NCBI GenBank assembly: GCA_949357655.1
Contig: CASHTG010000010.1
Location: 434,001 to 498,000, forward strand
DNA from: Parascedosporium putredinis
Lineage: Eukaryota; Ascomycota; Sordariomycetes; Microascales; Microascaceae
Direction: 5' to 3'
DNA length: 64,000 nt
The notes under the pieces are model-generated. The model was given only the letters and a program-made list of their open reading frames with translations. It was not told the origin of the DNA and did not search any database. A program made the translations under genes and the position numbers. Of this stretch, positions 11,801 to 24,631 are shown piece after piece (position 1 is the stretch's first letter; every line of letters begins with the position of its first letter).

Positions 11801-12901
11801 TTCAAGACAGTCTCCAAGATTGCCTCTGTGTAGGTACTGCCGACATTCGACGACCTCTTCAGTTTTTTCAGCCTGTGTTCGATATAGGCGCTCGCGGGGG
11901 CTTGCAAGCTTTCGGTATCTAGTTCGACTAGAGCTTTTGGAATGCATAGGTCGGGTAAATCGTATGTCTTTAATTTAGCAAGGACGTCAACTTCTGGGCG
12001 GCTCGCGAGCAGCCACTTCACCTTGGAGGAGATAGTGAGGGACGTTGCAATTATCTTAATGAGGTCGGATTGGTTTTCGTCGCACTCGTCAAGTGCGTCG
12101 ATAGCAAAGTACATGGGTGACATATTAGAATCTTTTAGCATTGCTTGAAATATTGCAGACAGGGCATCGAAGGAATTTCCATCGGTGAAGAGTTCAGTTC
12201 CCGACACTTTATACCTCTCAAGTAAGGGAGACATGATGTCTGGCTGTTGGACAGCGAAAAGCCAGATTAGGGAGCGGAGGACGGCCGTGGCATTGTTGAG
12301 GGCCTTATCGGTGCCTTGGCAGAAAAATAGCTAGCTGGAGGGCCAGCCTTGGCGGATTGATGGGATATCTCGCGAAGAATGCCAATCATCAGCATCGTCT
12401 TGCTGGTGCCGGCATGTCCCTTGATCCAGAGCAATCGGCAATGCTGGCTGGTAGGCTCACTCTCATTCCAATTCGTAAAGGACTTATAACCCGGGTGTCA
12501 AGGATCCACTTGAAAGCCTCCTCGCATAGGCCGCCCTTTTTCCTTTCAATCCCCGCTCCGTGGTCTCGCGGGTCCACAACCCGAAGACGGCTTAAACACA
12601 CCTTTTCCAGATCCGACCCGACCTGGAAAACATCGCCTTGGTGGACAGAGGCATTTCCTGATATGTGCGTTTGATTCCATGCGTTTGTGGAACGCACGCC
12701 TGAATGGGCGCGGCTAGAATTTTCCATTGCGATTGTTATGAGTCTGGTTGTAGCTTCTATGTTGCTCCGCATAGCATCGACTTTGTCAGCTACTTCGTCT
12801 CGGTCTGCCGCTTTGTAGTTGGGTATAGCAAAGAGATCTCGCCGCGATGGATGGCCTACCTGGCCCGTGGGATTTTGGGCGGGAACCACCACGGCAGTCA
12901 A
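8818..12901 (-). CDS. NACHT-WD40 NLR (HNWD-like), with frame breaks
   Basis: A STAND/NLR protein. From the start side, 12901-12520 carries a linker (NQTHISGNASVHQGDVFQ) common just before fungal NACHT domains. The P-loop near 12400 reads GHAGTSKTM, where the usual G before K-T is Ser. The Walker B/acidic stretch YFAIDALDECDE, then KWLLASRPEVDV, LAYRPLSLDEIAAIV and LTHQSAKDYL follow (12234-11035), the usual NACHT and winged-helix layout. The linker near 10983-10765 (MSPGTIQLLEDT, FSPSRSEVK) is also family-typical. About 12-13 WD40 repeats cover 10740-8818 with F-S-P-D-G-K/R-L-L-A and LWDT/LWDV motifs; they are clearly diverged from each other. Frame changes are needed near 12420-12470, 12320, 10990, 10740, 10200 and 9470. 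The N-terminal effector domain (HET, SesB or similar) is not visible; upstream exons may be missing. The family controls heterokaryon incompatibility and innate responses in fungi. Confidence 0.75.
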
Positions 12902-15500
12902 CCCGACGATAAACTACATGTAGGCGTGCGAAGACTTTTAAATGAGGGGTTGGTATTCGGATGCATGGTCAATTCTTTGCGAAAGGCGCAGATGTGGCCG
13001 CTTCTCACAGCTAGAGAAGCTGCATAAATCACATGAACGCCGAGCAGTCGAGCGAGAGGTTATTGGCTGGCATTCTAACCATTCCGTGATATTGTGGTGT
13101 GGCGTCGCGAACCTTTGCCCCAAAGACAAGCCATTGGCTCAGCTCGTCTTGTTCAGAGGTTGACTCAGCAGACAATAATCAGCTGCATCTAACATTGTTA
13201 ATCCATTGGATCTTGGCTTGTTGGAGTTGTTGGTGCCCAAACAAGTCGAGACTTCGGTAATATTGACAGGTCTTTATACACGCCATGGCCAAAGCGAAGC
13301 ATTAGGCAGGCCGTTGTTCTCGTCCCCATAATACCATATCCTTGCGGAGACTCATCGTATCAATATATCTTCCGAGGCGCACTTGGATCTCCAATAACTG
13401 GTCAAGTTGCCGAACGACCGGGAATCACTTCGCGGAGATATTAAGAAACGACACTAGCTCTGTAATTATATAAAAGATAAGATGAATATCCATACTGAAG
13501 CAGTTCCAGTCATCATTAGTAAGAGTAAATGTACGCACATACGAGGAAATGAAGGTAGTCATATATATACCAAAACATAATACCAACTATTAATCACAGG
13601 TTCTCAGGGATACTCGACTTCGACCGCAAATGTCTATCTCTTCGAGGCTGAGGGTCGGCTGTGACCCGCTCGGCATAAGCTCTAGGCTCTCGAACTATAT
13701 AATATGTGTATAGCACCTTAGTATTGACTCACATTTCCTCGACTGAGACGTAGAAAGGCCAAGCGAAACCCCCAAGATTAGATAATGCCTTGTATCTTTG
13801 ACACGGTGCTTGCATGGCCTCTCCAGGCTGTTACGCGAGCCCAACTTTTAACCGACTTCTCTTGGATTACTTCATCCTCTATTTGTGAATATTCAAATAT
13901 TCAGCCTGTTTCTAGATTCAAGTATTGTTAATGGGATGACCAGCAAATCCACAACGTATCCTAGAGGGTCAGTTATAATGCATGGAGATCTCTCAATTCG
14001 ACCCGCAGCCATGAGTTCGTCATACGATGCGAGCAATACAACGATTCCTGGGAAGTCGCCATAGGAACTCTTCTACACCAGGCACGCCATGAGACTGCCG
14101 CCTCGCCCATTGCCTATTCTTCATCAGCAATTAAAATTTTGGTTAACTGAGACGATGGACGATTAGAATGGCCACACCGTCTATCTATCACAATGATGAT
14201 TAAACACTTGATCCGCCCTCAGAATGACAACGTCAAGTTTAAAGTAAATGAAATTGGGATGGAAGGTCCGTCACTGCTGAGACGGTTCTGGATCCTCCAA
14301 CCTATCCTGAAAAACTGATATCATATCCAAAGCCAGTTGAGGTGTTGCTGTGGGAGGTATTCTAGTTACTCAACCCCTAGATATATGGCCTTAAAGACGT
14401 CTAGCTGTGTTTTGACGAAGGCTAACCATCTATCAAACTAGGGGGCTAATTTCTTGGTGCCGTACTCTGACGCTGCGACTGAAATACACACGTAAGGGGC
14501 AAGTCTACAACAGCATTGGGACCGCCAATCCAACCTCCAACTCTGGCCTCAACCTACAAGATGCTCTTCTGCTGTGGCTTAGGAAAGAAGTTGGTATTGC
14601 CATCAACACCATTCCAGTCAACTCATTTCCTATGGGGAAAGCCAGAAAGGCAATTATACCTCATGGCAAATTCGCCGGCACCTGATGCAGAAACGTATTG
14701 GTAAAGGGGATTTGTATCATCCTTTTCTTCAGGATGAGTGTTGTACATTCGTCGATGTTTGCATCAAAGATATGAGAATAGTCCCAACAGCCGTCCTTTC
14801 ACCTTTAGCTAGAGTCGGAAAAGGTAGGGCGGAGACGAATAACACCAAGGTGATGGACAGGAGATGGCGAAATATCCGCTCACATTGTCTGTTTGATTCA
14901 TTAGGGCTGGCCAGACAAGTCAGAGGAAGAGAGATAAGGTGCACATATAGACTCTCTACCTCCATCCTTGAAGGATTGGGTTTCAACTCTGCAACAAGTT
15001 CAGGCCAGGGCTGAAGACATAGGCTGTCGGAACTTGATATCCTCTGATGCTGACCTCTCAGGTAGGAGGATAGGACCTCAACGCGAAACGGAAGATGGCT
15101 CAAGGACTGACTAAATGAACCCGTAGACTTAGTGGCCAGGGGCGAGGGCCGTAAGAGCAGTGGCGGAATTTCTCTATGAAGCTATTCACACAATGTGAAC
15201 AAGTGGTGGCCCCCGAGTGAGAAAGATGTCGCTAGAATGAGACACTTCTGCGCCGTTGCCCATAAGTCTAGGAAGCACCCGCCTCACGCCATGAGAAAGA
15301 ACATCCCTCTAGGTTCTCCTCACATCGTCCGTCTAGCTGAGGGGAGTGAGTCCCAGTGGTGCCGCATTTCACCCGCACCCACTTTCTAAAAATTGCCATT
15401 TGTAGCTTGAGCTGACTCAAGGCGCTTAACCGCACCGCTTACACATAGGTCACAGGGAAACTAGCTACCGGGCTGACCTGAAAACAGGCAGGCTAGATGG
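12902..15500. other. Intergenic upstream of the NLR, no supported gene
   Basis: Moderately AT-rich sequence with small TA-rich patches (for example near 13555-13570). Open frames are short and carry no domain I can recognise. If the NLR has a separate N-terminal exon it would lie in the first few hundred bases. Confidence 0.35.
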
Positions 15501-18500
15501 TGAAGCCGCAGTTGACAGATTCGTGGGGCCCGATCACGAAGGTAATGCAACATATTACGTCGAGCTGGATGTGAGATCTCCCCAACAATGTGGTGCCGCC
15601 CTCATGCGGCCAGTCCACCTAGTGAGATGCGCCGGTGAGTATAAGCTTGGACAGAGGACTCTGCTGAGGGGTCAGTCCGCACTTTTACGTGTCACGGCTA
15701 CCAGATCTATCCAGGGGACCCTTTCCGCCGCCGACCCATCGAGCTGGCTTGGTTCCATTGCGCCGGAAGCGAGCAGTTCTTCCCACCGCCTGGGTCGCTT
15801 CCGAGCTGTCAGGATGCCGAGTCATAAAAAAAAAAAAAAGGAAGGGATTGATAAAAGGCTGCTCTTTAAGAGGGGGTGTAAGGTCTCATCACTTTGCTTG
15901 GCAAAGAGCTATAAGCTATCATTGGGCTGGACATAAAAGAAACGGGATGGAGATAAAGAAAAAGAAAAGCAAGGCGATAGCATAGGAGAGAAAGAGGAAG
16001 GCAGGGGAAAAAATGACATCAAGCAGCGGCCAACGGCTTGACCCGGGCGAATGGCTTGAAGGTCTTCGCCGCCACTAGATCGTCCTATCCTTCGACCCGG
16101 CGATTGGACGTTTCTGTTGAGGAGGCCGGATATCTTGCATAGATTCGACGCAATTGCATCAATCTCGGACTTCTTGGCAGTCCATCACCCATAAAAAACA
16201 AAACAAAGATTCGGCAACGCCCACCCCCTCCTTTTCCCGTCTTTCTTTCCTTGATCCCCCGCCCTCCAGAGTACGGGGAAGGAAGAGAGAAGGAAATACT
16301 TTCTACATGTACTTTTTTCGGGGCCGCCTTGAATCTAAAGTTTGGCAGCATTGCCCACGTGGAAAGCTAGATGGCGGTGTCTCACGAGTACGACACCACG
16401 CACGGAGAGCCAAGGCGTCCGTGTCGTCGGCTGAGCGTTTTGCTTCATCCTTTCAACCACTTCGCCGGAGAGGAGAAACAGAGAGACTACTGATACATTG
16501 CATCACGGCGTAACCCTTTCCAGGTTGTATCTTGCCCTTCCACTACCTGTCACTCCCATACCCTCCTCAAACACAGCACCCCCGTGAAGATGGGGAACCC
16601 TCCCCCTTCTCCAGGCGCCGGTGCCCCGGATTCGTGATGCTATATTGGGCGGTGCAACCCGGAATCACGGATAGGTCGTCGCAAAAACACCTCGTGCCTC
16701 TTTGTTGGCCCTATCCCGCATGTCAACGATGCACAAGAAAGGGAAATGGGTTCGATGAACGACACGGCCTGCACAATCGCCGTTCGATACGACTGGCGAG
16801 GCGAGGCATCCCCACCCCCAGGCGCCAAGCCAGTTCCCAAAAAGATTTCCCCATGGGGACGCGGATATGTAAAACCCCCACTATTTTTGAGCTATCAACT
16901 TGGCCAAGTTTTTGTTTTTTGCGCCTCTGCGGACGTCTATCCGTTTTTGGTGGCGATCTGGCATGGGTTTTCCTCCCCCTCCCAAGACAGATGGCCAGAT
17001 TCATGCAGCGCGTTATGGGGAAAGGGGCTGGGGAAGAGAGGAGCTCCCCGCAGTCGATTTGCTTGCTTGGAAGTGGTCCGATACGGGGTGCGCAAAATGA
17101 CAGGATGGGGATGGGGAAAATTAAAGGCAAATTACACTAAGCTAGTGCGCGTGTTGGAGCTTGAAAAGAGGAGACGATGGGGCGGACGGCGACCCCGTCG
17201 TCTTGCTTCTTTCTTTTCTTCAATGTTTCTTTGATAAGCCCAAAGACGGTCCATCTGACTGGTCGAGCGGCCGGGGACGATCCTTGCGAGGGAACCTTTT
17301 CTGGTCTGCCCATTTTTCGGAGCACAGCTGATTTGCTTGCCCCGGATTCTCGTCGCGGCAGGATGACCTCTCCGGGCTTGACACTAAAAGTCTTAAAGTC
17401 AACGACAACTGCTGCCCGTTTTTTTTCTTGGGGAAGGTCGGAATCCGAAAAAGAAAAAGAAGAATTCCAAAAGTTGGGAAACCCCATCTTGGTACGAAAA
17501 CGAAGGAATGACGCGACGAGGAGTTAAGCCAAGAGAAAAAAACACTAGGTCTCAGCGCAGGCGAGATCACACAATCACACGCCCCCTTGGCATTTCGTCG
17601 TGGACCCCCTCCCCCTTCCCCCTCCTCACCCCGTTCCGCAAACCCCAGCCTTGGCAAACGAATTGTGAAAAGAACTCAGCTCTTTTCGTTTCTCGAGGCT
17701 CCTCCTCCCATCTTGGTCGGGACGCCCTTGCTTCGCACCCAATTTTCCCTTTCATTCCACGCCTTCTCCCGTCGCGGCAGGCTGGAGGCGGATAGGGCAC
17801 CGGCGGACGCACGCAGCGCAGGTTCCCAAATTATCGTGGCAAGAGCCGTCGTGCCAAGCCCAAGGTGCGTGGCTCGTCCCTTCTAATGTTCCGGGTCGGT
17901 TCCATGAGCCATCGTGGCGACCGGTCAAGGGGATGAGGAGGGAGTCAAAACCAGGGGGCTCGGAGGGAAGGGGAGGAAACCAAAAAAATAGGTGAAAATG
18001 ACAGCGCCTACGCTTCTCAGGTGGACAGGATCTGACGTTGACGTCAAAATACGGCACTCGAACCAAATGCCCAGGCTTGAAATAGGACAAGCGCTTCGCT
18101 CAGACGGGGAGGAGCGAGCAAGTCGCAATGGAGGCGAGGTAGGTTTACGTTCGGAGCAGGGCTGGCTTCGCCCGCGGCGTCCTCTCATCAACCAGGATAC
18201 ATGAAATGAGGCTTCGCTCTGCAACCCTCCTCGATCTTCCCACGTGTTCCGTTAGACCGGCGTCGGTTCTACGGATTCCACGGTCACCAATTGTTTCGAG
18301 GCAAAGGTCACAATGTCGCAGTGCCAAGACGACACTAGGAAGGGCAGTGAAAAGGGTTGAGAAGGAAGAAAGGGAAGAAGAGAGAAGCCGGGGTAGGGGG
18401 GCAATGGGAGGAGGAGGAGAGAAGGGGGAGGGGAACATCGAGGAGGGTAGAGATGGAAGGGGGAAGGGGTGTGCAGTCTTCCAAGAGCCGGAGGCCGGAG

Positions 18501-21500
18501 AAGGTAGGTGTTTACGGCACACGAGCGGCTTAGCTAGCGTTTCTCCTTTCGTTTTTCCCTTGGCTTGCTTTATTTATGCAGCCACCCGAGATGCCCAGGG
18601 CCTCCGGCGCAGGGGATTTCCCACTGAGCCATGTGGTTTTTCTGGCTGTTTTTGAACAAGTCCGGGCGAAAAAAAGGCTCGGCACAGATACCTTGCCTCT
18701 CTCCCCCTTCTAAATTAGCCTTTGAGTGGTCTCTTGTTGCCTTGCTTCAAACCCTGTACTTGCCTGTGCTCGGGGCTTTGTTCCCTTCTATTTTTTGCGT
18801 TTTGCGTTTTGACGCTCTTCTAGAAGAAGATTAAATGCGGGTGATGGGGGATGACACGGGTTTTTACTTCTTCTGGAACTTGGTGACAGGTGAGGTTGGA
18901 ATTCTGGCATTTGCGAGCTATAACGGTGCTGGAATAAGGATACGCCCAAACCAGAAGTCCGCAATTTTGCCAGCAAAGGGCATCAATCTCAACTTTTGGT
19001 TTAAGCGAACTACCCAAGACACTGGCCCTTGGGTAGTGTTACATAATAGATTATTTTGCAAAGGCGGTTGTTTTGTTCCTGTCAGATCCAACGCGGGTGC
19101 TGACAGAAAGATACACCCAGAACGGGGGCGGCACAGCGGTTGGCACAAGTACCCTGTGGATCACGACTCGTCTGGCGAGGAATCAAACGACCCACCCAAC
19201 AGGATTCCACAACCACTTTGCGTTGTCCCTTCCTCTGTCTGGTCTGTCCTTGTCCCCCTCCAGATGCAACGGGCGGTTCCCACCCCGCCATTTGGGGCAG
19301 GAACGCCGGAATGCACCTCCACCCACTTTCCTCTCTTTGGCATTCGGTACATTGGCAATACCTCCTCCCTCCACATCTGGTCTCTCCCACAAGTACCTCG
19401 TCAGCCAATCACCGACGGCCTTTTTCTCTTAAAGTTCTCACGGCTCAGGCCAGTGCCCGCATTCTTATGCTGGCCAATGATGGGACATTAGATGTCGGGG
19501 GAAGAAAGAGCGACGAGGCAATCTTAACCAAGTTCAAACTTGCGACGGACCTTCTCGGTGAAATGCCACATGGCAATCCGACCCTGGACATGGAGCACCG
19601 CAGTCCGTGACCTTGAAATGCGCTTACGAGCTCCTTCCACCTTGCTTCTTTGCCGTTTATCATTTTAGCTGCATTTTCTTTTCTTTTTCGTGTCTTTCTC
19701 TTTTTTTTGCACCAAATTGCTTCTATCCCTTCAGAGGCAGTTGAAGCGCCTCTGGTGTCCTTCGGTGACCTTTTCTCCGGGGGCTTCAGGGGTCCGATCG
19801 GAGGTTGAAGCTCCTTTTTTATCCCGACCACATTGTTTAAATTGATTGGGGAAGAAAGTTCACGCCTCTCTTGCAGCATTCGCAAGCATTCCTGGCCTGG
19901 CCGTGCCTGAATTCTTCAGGGTGTTCCCCCTAAGCCTAAGGTGCTCTTCCTTGCACTTGCGCCTTGTCAGCATCTCACGAGGTTTGATGCAAACCTCACC
20001 TCCTCCCTTTTGTTGCGTGCCCTCTTTTCTCCTCGTTCCACCATCTTGCGCCTCTCGTGATCCAAATCTCCACCTTTTTCCATGCCGCTGTTCAAAGGTA
20101 ACTAGCGCATTCTTCACTGCTCAGGACGGTACACGACAGATGGGGCGGAGGGGAGGCAAAAAGGATACATTCCCAATGCCAAGAAGAGGGGAAAGGGGGG
20201 CGTATTATCGAGGAACTCTGGTGCGTCGAATCAACGGAGCGCCAGTTTCATCTTGGATTTCCTGGCTGCTGCTGTTGGCACTCTTCTTTTCTGTTTCTTC
20301 TCTTGGTTCACTGGCTCCGCCTCAACGAGGATCCGGTTTCCCTTCCTGATGCCCCCACCCTCCGCCCTTGGCTCTCATCATCGCCAAGTCTGGGGTTTTG
20401 TTCTCTCAGGGCGCGCAACGCCTCCTACGTACTCGCCAAGCGCGTTCGACCCAAGGGCCACGAAATTTCTTGCCTCGATCGTGATCCTCGTGAGTCTCTT
20501 CGTCGAGTCCGCCTCCACGAGCTTGATTGTTATGGGAAAGGGGAGGCAAATGTGTCAGTTTTTTTGTTCTTTCCTTCTCGATTCAATCCCCTCTTCTCCT
20601 CTTTCCCCCATATTTTAGTGGCCAGCTAGTGCGCCAGGTTCCCCATCCACCTTATCTTGGTGTCTCCACCTCTTCGGGCGATGGCATTGGGTTGGCGGGG
20701 GCCGGCTCTGGTCTACCGTAAATCAACTCCAAGGTATTACCAACCAACGGTCGGAATGACCTTTGATCGTGACCCGTTTGGTTTTCCATTGATCGACCCG
20801 AGCTCCATTCGTAGGGCAGAGGAACGGGAAGCTCAAGGGGAAAATAACAATGATAGGAAAACAAACACACCAGTCATAGCAAATCTGATGACGCGCAATA
20901 ACCTGGGCCAAGTAGGGCGAGAAAAAAAAAAGAAGTATAATGTGCGGATATTTTGGGATTTAGGGAACATTGGAACAAAGCGGCACGTAAATATGGATGG
21001 GACAGGGGACATGGTTAAAGGAACACGGTCAAGCGAGTGAGGGAGAGAAGAAAAAAAAAAAGAAAGTGCTCTTCTCCTCTGGAATGAAACAAACCACAAA
21101 GACAAGCAAAAAAGGACTCAGATTGTGGCTCTCCAATCTTGAACTCGGAAATGGAAGCCGGGTGGGAAGAGCACAAGCATGGCAGCCGAGTGGTGGAGGG
21201 CAACATCGACATGAACTGACCCATGGATGGGAATAGCACAGGGTAAGGCGAGGGCGAAGAAAAGATACCACAAGACAAGGGAGAGTGACCATGGATGGAA
21301 TGGCGCGTCGTCGTCGTGCAGCCAAGCGTCCCGAGGCACGGAGGACGACAGCAGGCAGCGCGCGGAGTGGCATTTTTGTCAAAGGAATGCGACGACAGGA
21401 TAATAAGCGTGAATCAGCCTCAACATGAATGACAAAAACCAAGAGCGAACAGAGACAAATACAGCATGATGCGTGTCTCTATCTCGAGAAAATCAAACTT

Positions 21501-24000
21501 CAATTTCGCCGCTCGGCTAACAACACTCGCTCTGGTTGGGAAAAGAATCTATCTGCTGTTCGGTGGCGCTGGCCGTAAATTGAGAGTGGCCGGCGCTAAA
21601 CCCATCCCTGAAATCCGCCGGGCTCGCCACTCTACGCTGCTCAAGGTGGCACTCTAGGGACGCTGGCCTGGCGTGCTCGCTGTTTTATCTCTGAAGATCA
21701 GCGGCCGCCAGCGGGAAAAATGGGAGATGATAATGTTCCGCACAATCTACCGACCAACGTCGGGTCGCAGCTGACCATTTTACCTACCCCCTAGCATTAC
21801 ATGTATGTATAGATCAAATCTTGTACATGGAGGATACACCCCAGGACGGACACGACACGCACACGCATATGGATATTTTTCGCTCACACGCCGACAGTCG
21901 CAGCACAGGCGCATTGAACCACCAACGTCGAGCTTCGAGCGAGCGCACCGGAAACAGAAACATCCATTCCCAGCACGATCCACGTCTACCGCCCGGGCTG
22001 GCTGGCTGGCTGGCGGAATCACTTGAGAATTTCGGTTCCTTGGATAACACCTTGATGCTGTTCCCTCTTCCCCAAGCTCACTCCCGCATCCGCGTCCCCC
22101 TCGCTCTCGCCATCTCTCTCTTCTCACCGTGCCTTTCTCTATCTGTTCATCTCCTCTCCACGGGTCACATCAGCCTGCAATCAACGGAAGCGGCAGCGGC
22201 AGGTAGATGGTGCATGATTCGTGTACGGACGGTCTTGGCAAAAAAGGAAGCCAAAGGAGAGAGAGTGCGAACAGATTCGGTGTTATTGTCATCCATCTCT
22301 GACGGAAGACTGGCTGTTCCAAGGCTTGGCACCGTATTTGGCTTGGCATCTTCGTTCGTGCACGCCCCCTCCCTTTCCCCCATTTCCCTTTCTTCCTTTT
22401 CACGCGAGCGGTGATGTTGGTTTCATTCCAATTGCCATGGCAAATCATTTGATATTTAGCGTGCGTACTCGTCGTCGCCGGCTTACATTCTTTCCATCTT
22501 ATTTTTTTGTCGCACCTTGTCACTTGGTCTTCCCATTCTTCCAGCGATAATCGACCCCCAGCACAGGCCATATCGTCCATTCCATTCCTATAGTACCGGA
22601 GTTTGAAAAAATTAACATTCCATAGACATACATACATACATACATACACGGAATGTATGTGCCACTTTCTGAACTGCATTAAATCCTGAATTATTTCCGA
22701 AGAAGCAGGGAGCATGGCGTCGGCGCCCACACTAATACGTCTCCAAGGGCCTTTCGTATCCGGCCAATATCATACCTACATCCAAAGGGCCAGATAGTGA
22801 AAAGAAAAGCAAAAGAAAGAAACATGGACAATGGAAAAGGGAGAGAGTACAAGCATTGATCACGAAGCCTGGTAGCATAGAGTGAATTCAATTGTAATAG
22901 AGTGCGTCCCCAAGGGGCGGCCAGCCCGATGCAATCAACCCTTTCGCTAAAAAAGAAGCGTACAACGTGCGGCGCCATCCATCTCTTCCGGCCAGTGGGA
23001 AAAGGCGTATTTCGCGAAAAGCGCAAAGCTGACCCCAGCCAAAATATCCATCCACTTACACGTTTTTTCCTCTTCCACTCTTTCGTCTCAACATCGCACC
23101 CCTCCTTAGGCCCCTCCCCGAGGTCCCGGGAGGGAAAAATAAAGAGGAGGGACCAATTACCATCACGGCCCTCGGTGCATTCCTCGCTTGGAGATAGGTT
23201 GATTGGATATTTCCAACGCGGTTTTCGCTGTCCCCCTCCCTTGCTTTGCTCTCCATGGTTTCCGTCTCTTCTTCACGGGACCCATCTTGTGCCGTCCTGT
23301 GCGCGGTGGAGTGGGAGTGGATATGTTGTGTTGAGGGTGAGATTGGAAGAGGAGACGTCGTGGAGCAACGCTGACGATGCCACCATAAGAGTGCAAGATA
23401 TGCATATGCCGGGGGAAGGGCCAGCAAAGCCAGAGGAAGTAGAACCAACACAACAGCTCTTCTGACCAATCCGACCCATTCCCTTACCCGTTTTTGGCGT
23501 TTTCAAAAGCCCTTCTGTTCTTTGGGAGGGGGCAAGGGACTGCCTTTCCTTGGCTCGTGCTGACAAGCAGATTTATACCTCCCTATTTTCGATGCCATGC
23601 ATGGCACCCTTTGCTCTAGTTTCTTTTCCAAGACCGCCGTCCGCCCGCATTGCGCTTGCGCGCGAGCGGCGGTGTCTCTGGCTTGGCTGGCCGCGCATTC
23701 GGCGCAAGAGACAGCTGCCTTCATCATCCACTTCCCCGACCAGACTAGGGGTAGTAGTTAGGGTAGTGTAGAGACATCAAAGGGAGAACTGGGCGGGCGC
23801 CTGATTTGGGGAAACGGCAAGGGTGAAAAGAGAAGAAAGGGGGTGTGGAGAAATAACGGAAGGGAGTTGGAGGGGAAACGGGGGCGTGTGCGGTAGAGAG
23901 GCGACCCCACCCGTAAGTACGGTCCCCGGGGTGGAGGGGGTACGGGGCGCGGCCCGATTTGGCTCGATTCCGACTATACCTCTTGCTTTTATCCGTTGAT
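15500..24000. other. About 8.5 kb without a recognisable gene
   Basis: Composition is ordinary (not AT-rich, no RIP look), with long pyrimidine- or purine-rich stretches, for example a G/A-rich run at 18350-18480 and C/T-rich runs at 19670-20060 and 24150-24480. Overlapping open frames occur on both strands, as expected in GC-rich low-complexity DNA, but none shows a domain or codon pattern like the real genes. A homopolymer A run lies at 15826-15839. Confidence 0.4.
22622..22649. repeat. (CATA)n microsatellite
   Basis: About five perfect units of cata around 22626-22648, in non-coding sequence. Confidence 0.85.
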
Positions 24001-24631
24001 CCCTTCCCTTCTGCTTGCACCCTGGATAGCCGCAACGAGTCTGACAAACGAGTTGCCCACGCCCACGCCCGTTCGTTCTTCAACGTACATCGCCAATTTT
24101 CCATGATCGTCGCTGCACGCAAACCAAGTACTATTCTCTTCCTGTCCGTTGTTCATTGTTCCTCGTCCATTGACCCTGCGCTTTCGCGCCCCGTTCCCCC
24201 GTCCGTTCTATACTACCCTTATCCCTTTTCCCTTGTCCCTTCCTCCCACCCCACCCCTGCTTGTCTTGTCTTTTGGTCCGCCCTTTTCTGGAGCTATTCT
24301 GTTGGCCCGCCCCTCTCTATGCTGTAGAGATTCTCAATATAACTCGGCAGGAAGTCCCAAGACTTTTTCTTCTTCCTCTTCCTTTTACTTCTCGTCTTTC
24401 CCTGTCGGTTCAATCCCTCGGTGCTCTTTTCTTTTTCTTCTTTCTCACCTCCCTCTACGTCTCCGTGATCACGTAGACAGTGTAGGCTTTGTGTTTTATT
24501 TCTTGTTCTTGTTCGATAGCTAGGGCTTCCCGTCGAGCCTCGATCATCACAACGCGCCACACGCCTTGGAAACAAGAAGAAAAAGCGAAAGGATCTGACA
24601 GCACCGGAACGCGTCTTGCGTACACGTCACA
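24001..24631 (+). promoter_or_regulatory. Pyrimidine-rich promoter/5' leader of the ACS transporter
   Basis: The 600 bases before the transporter start are strongly C/T-rich (cttcctcttccttttacttctcg and similar), a common property of promoters and leaders of well-expressed filamentous-fungal genes. The start context is cacaATGtc. No discrete operator is recognised. Confidence 0.4.

Noticed and set aside
16746..17234. 162-codon plus-strand frame in the gene-free region
   Set aside because: Several overlapping frames of similar length occur on both strands here and none shows a domain or plausible splice structure.
23056..23469. Minus-strand frame starting with a signal-peptide-like segment (MVRRAVVLVLLPLALLALPP)
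   Set aside because: The rest is low-complexity and Ser/Thr/Arg-rich, overlaps frames on the other strand and has no introns or homology-like motifs; likely chance in GC-rich DNA.
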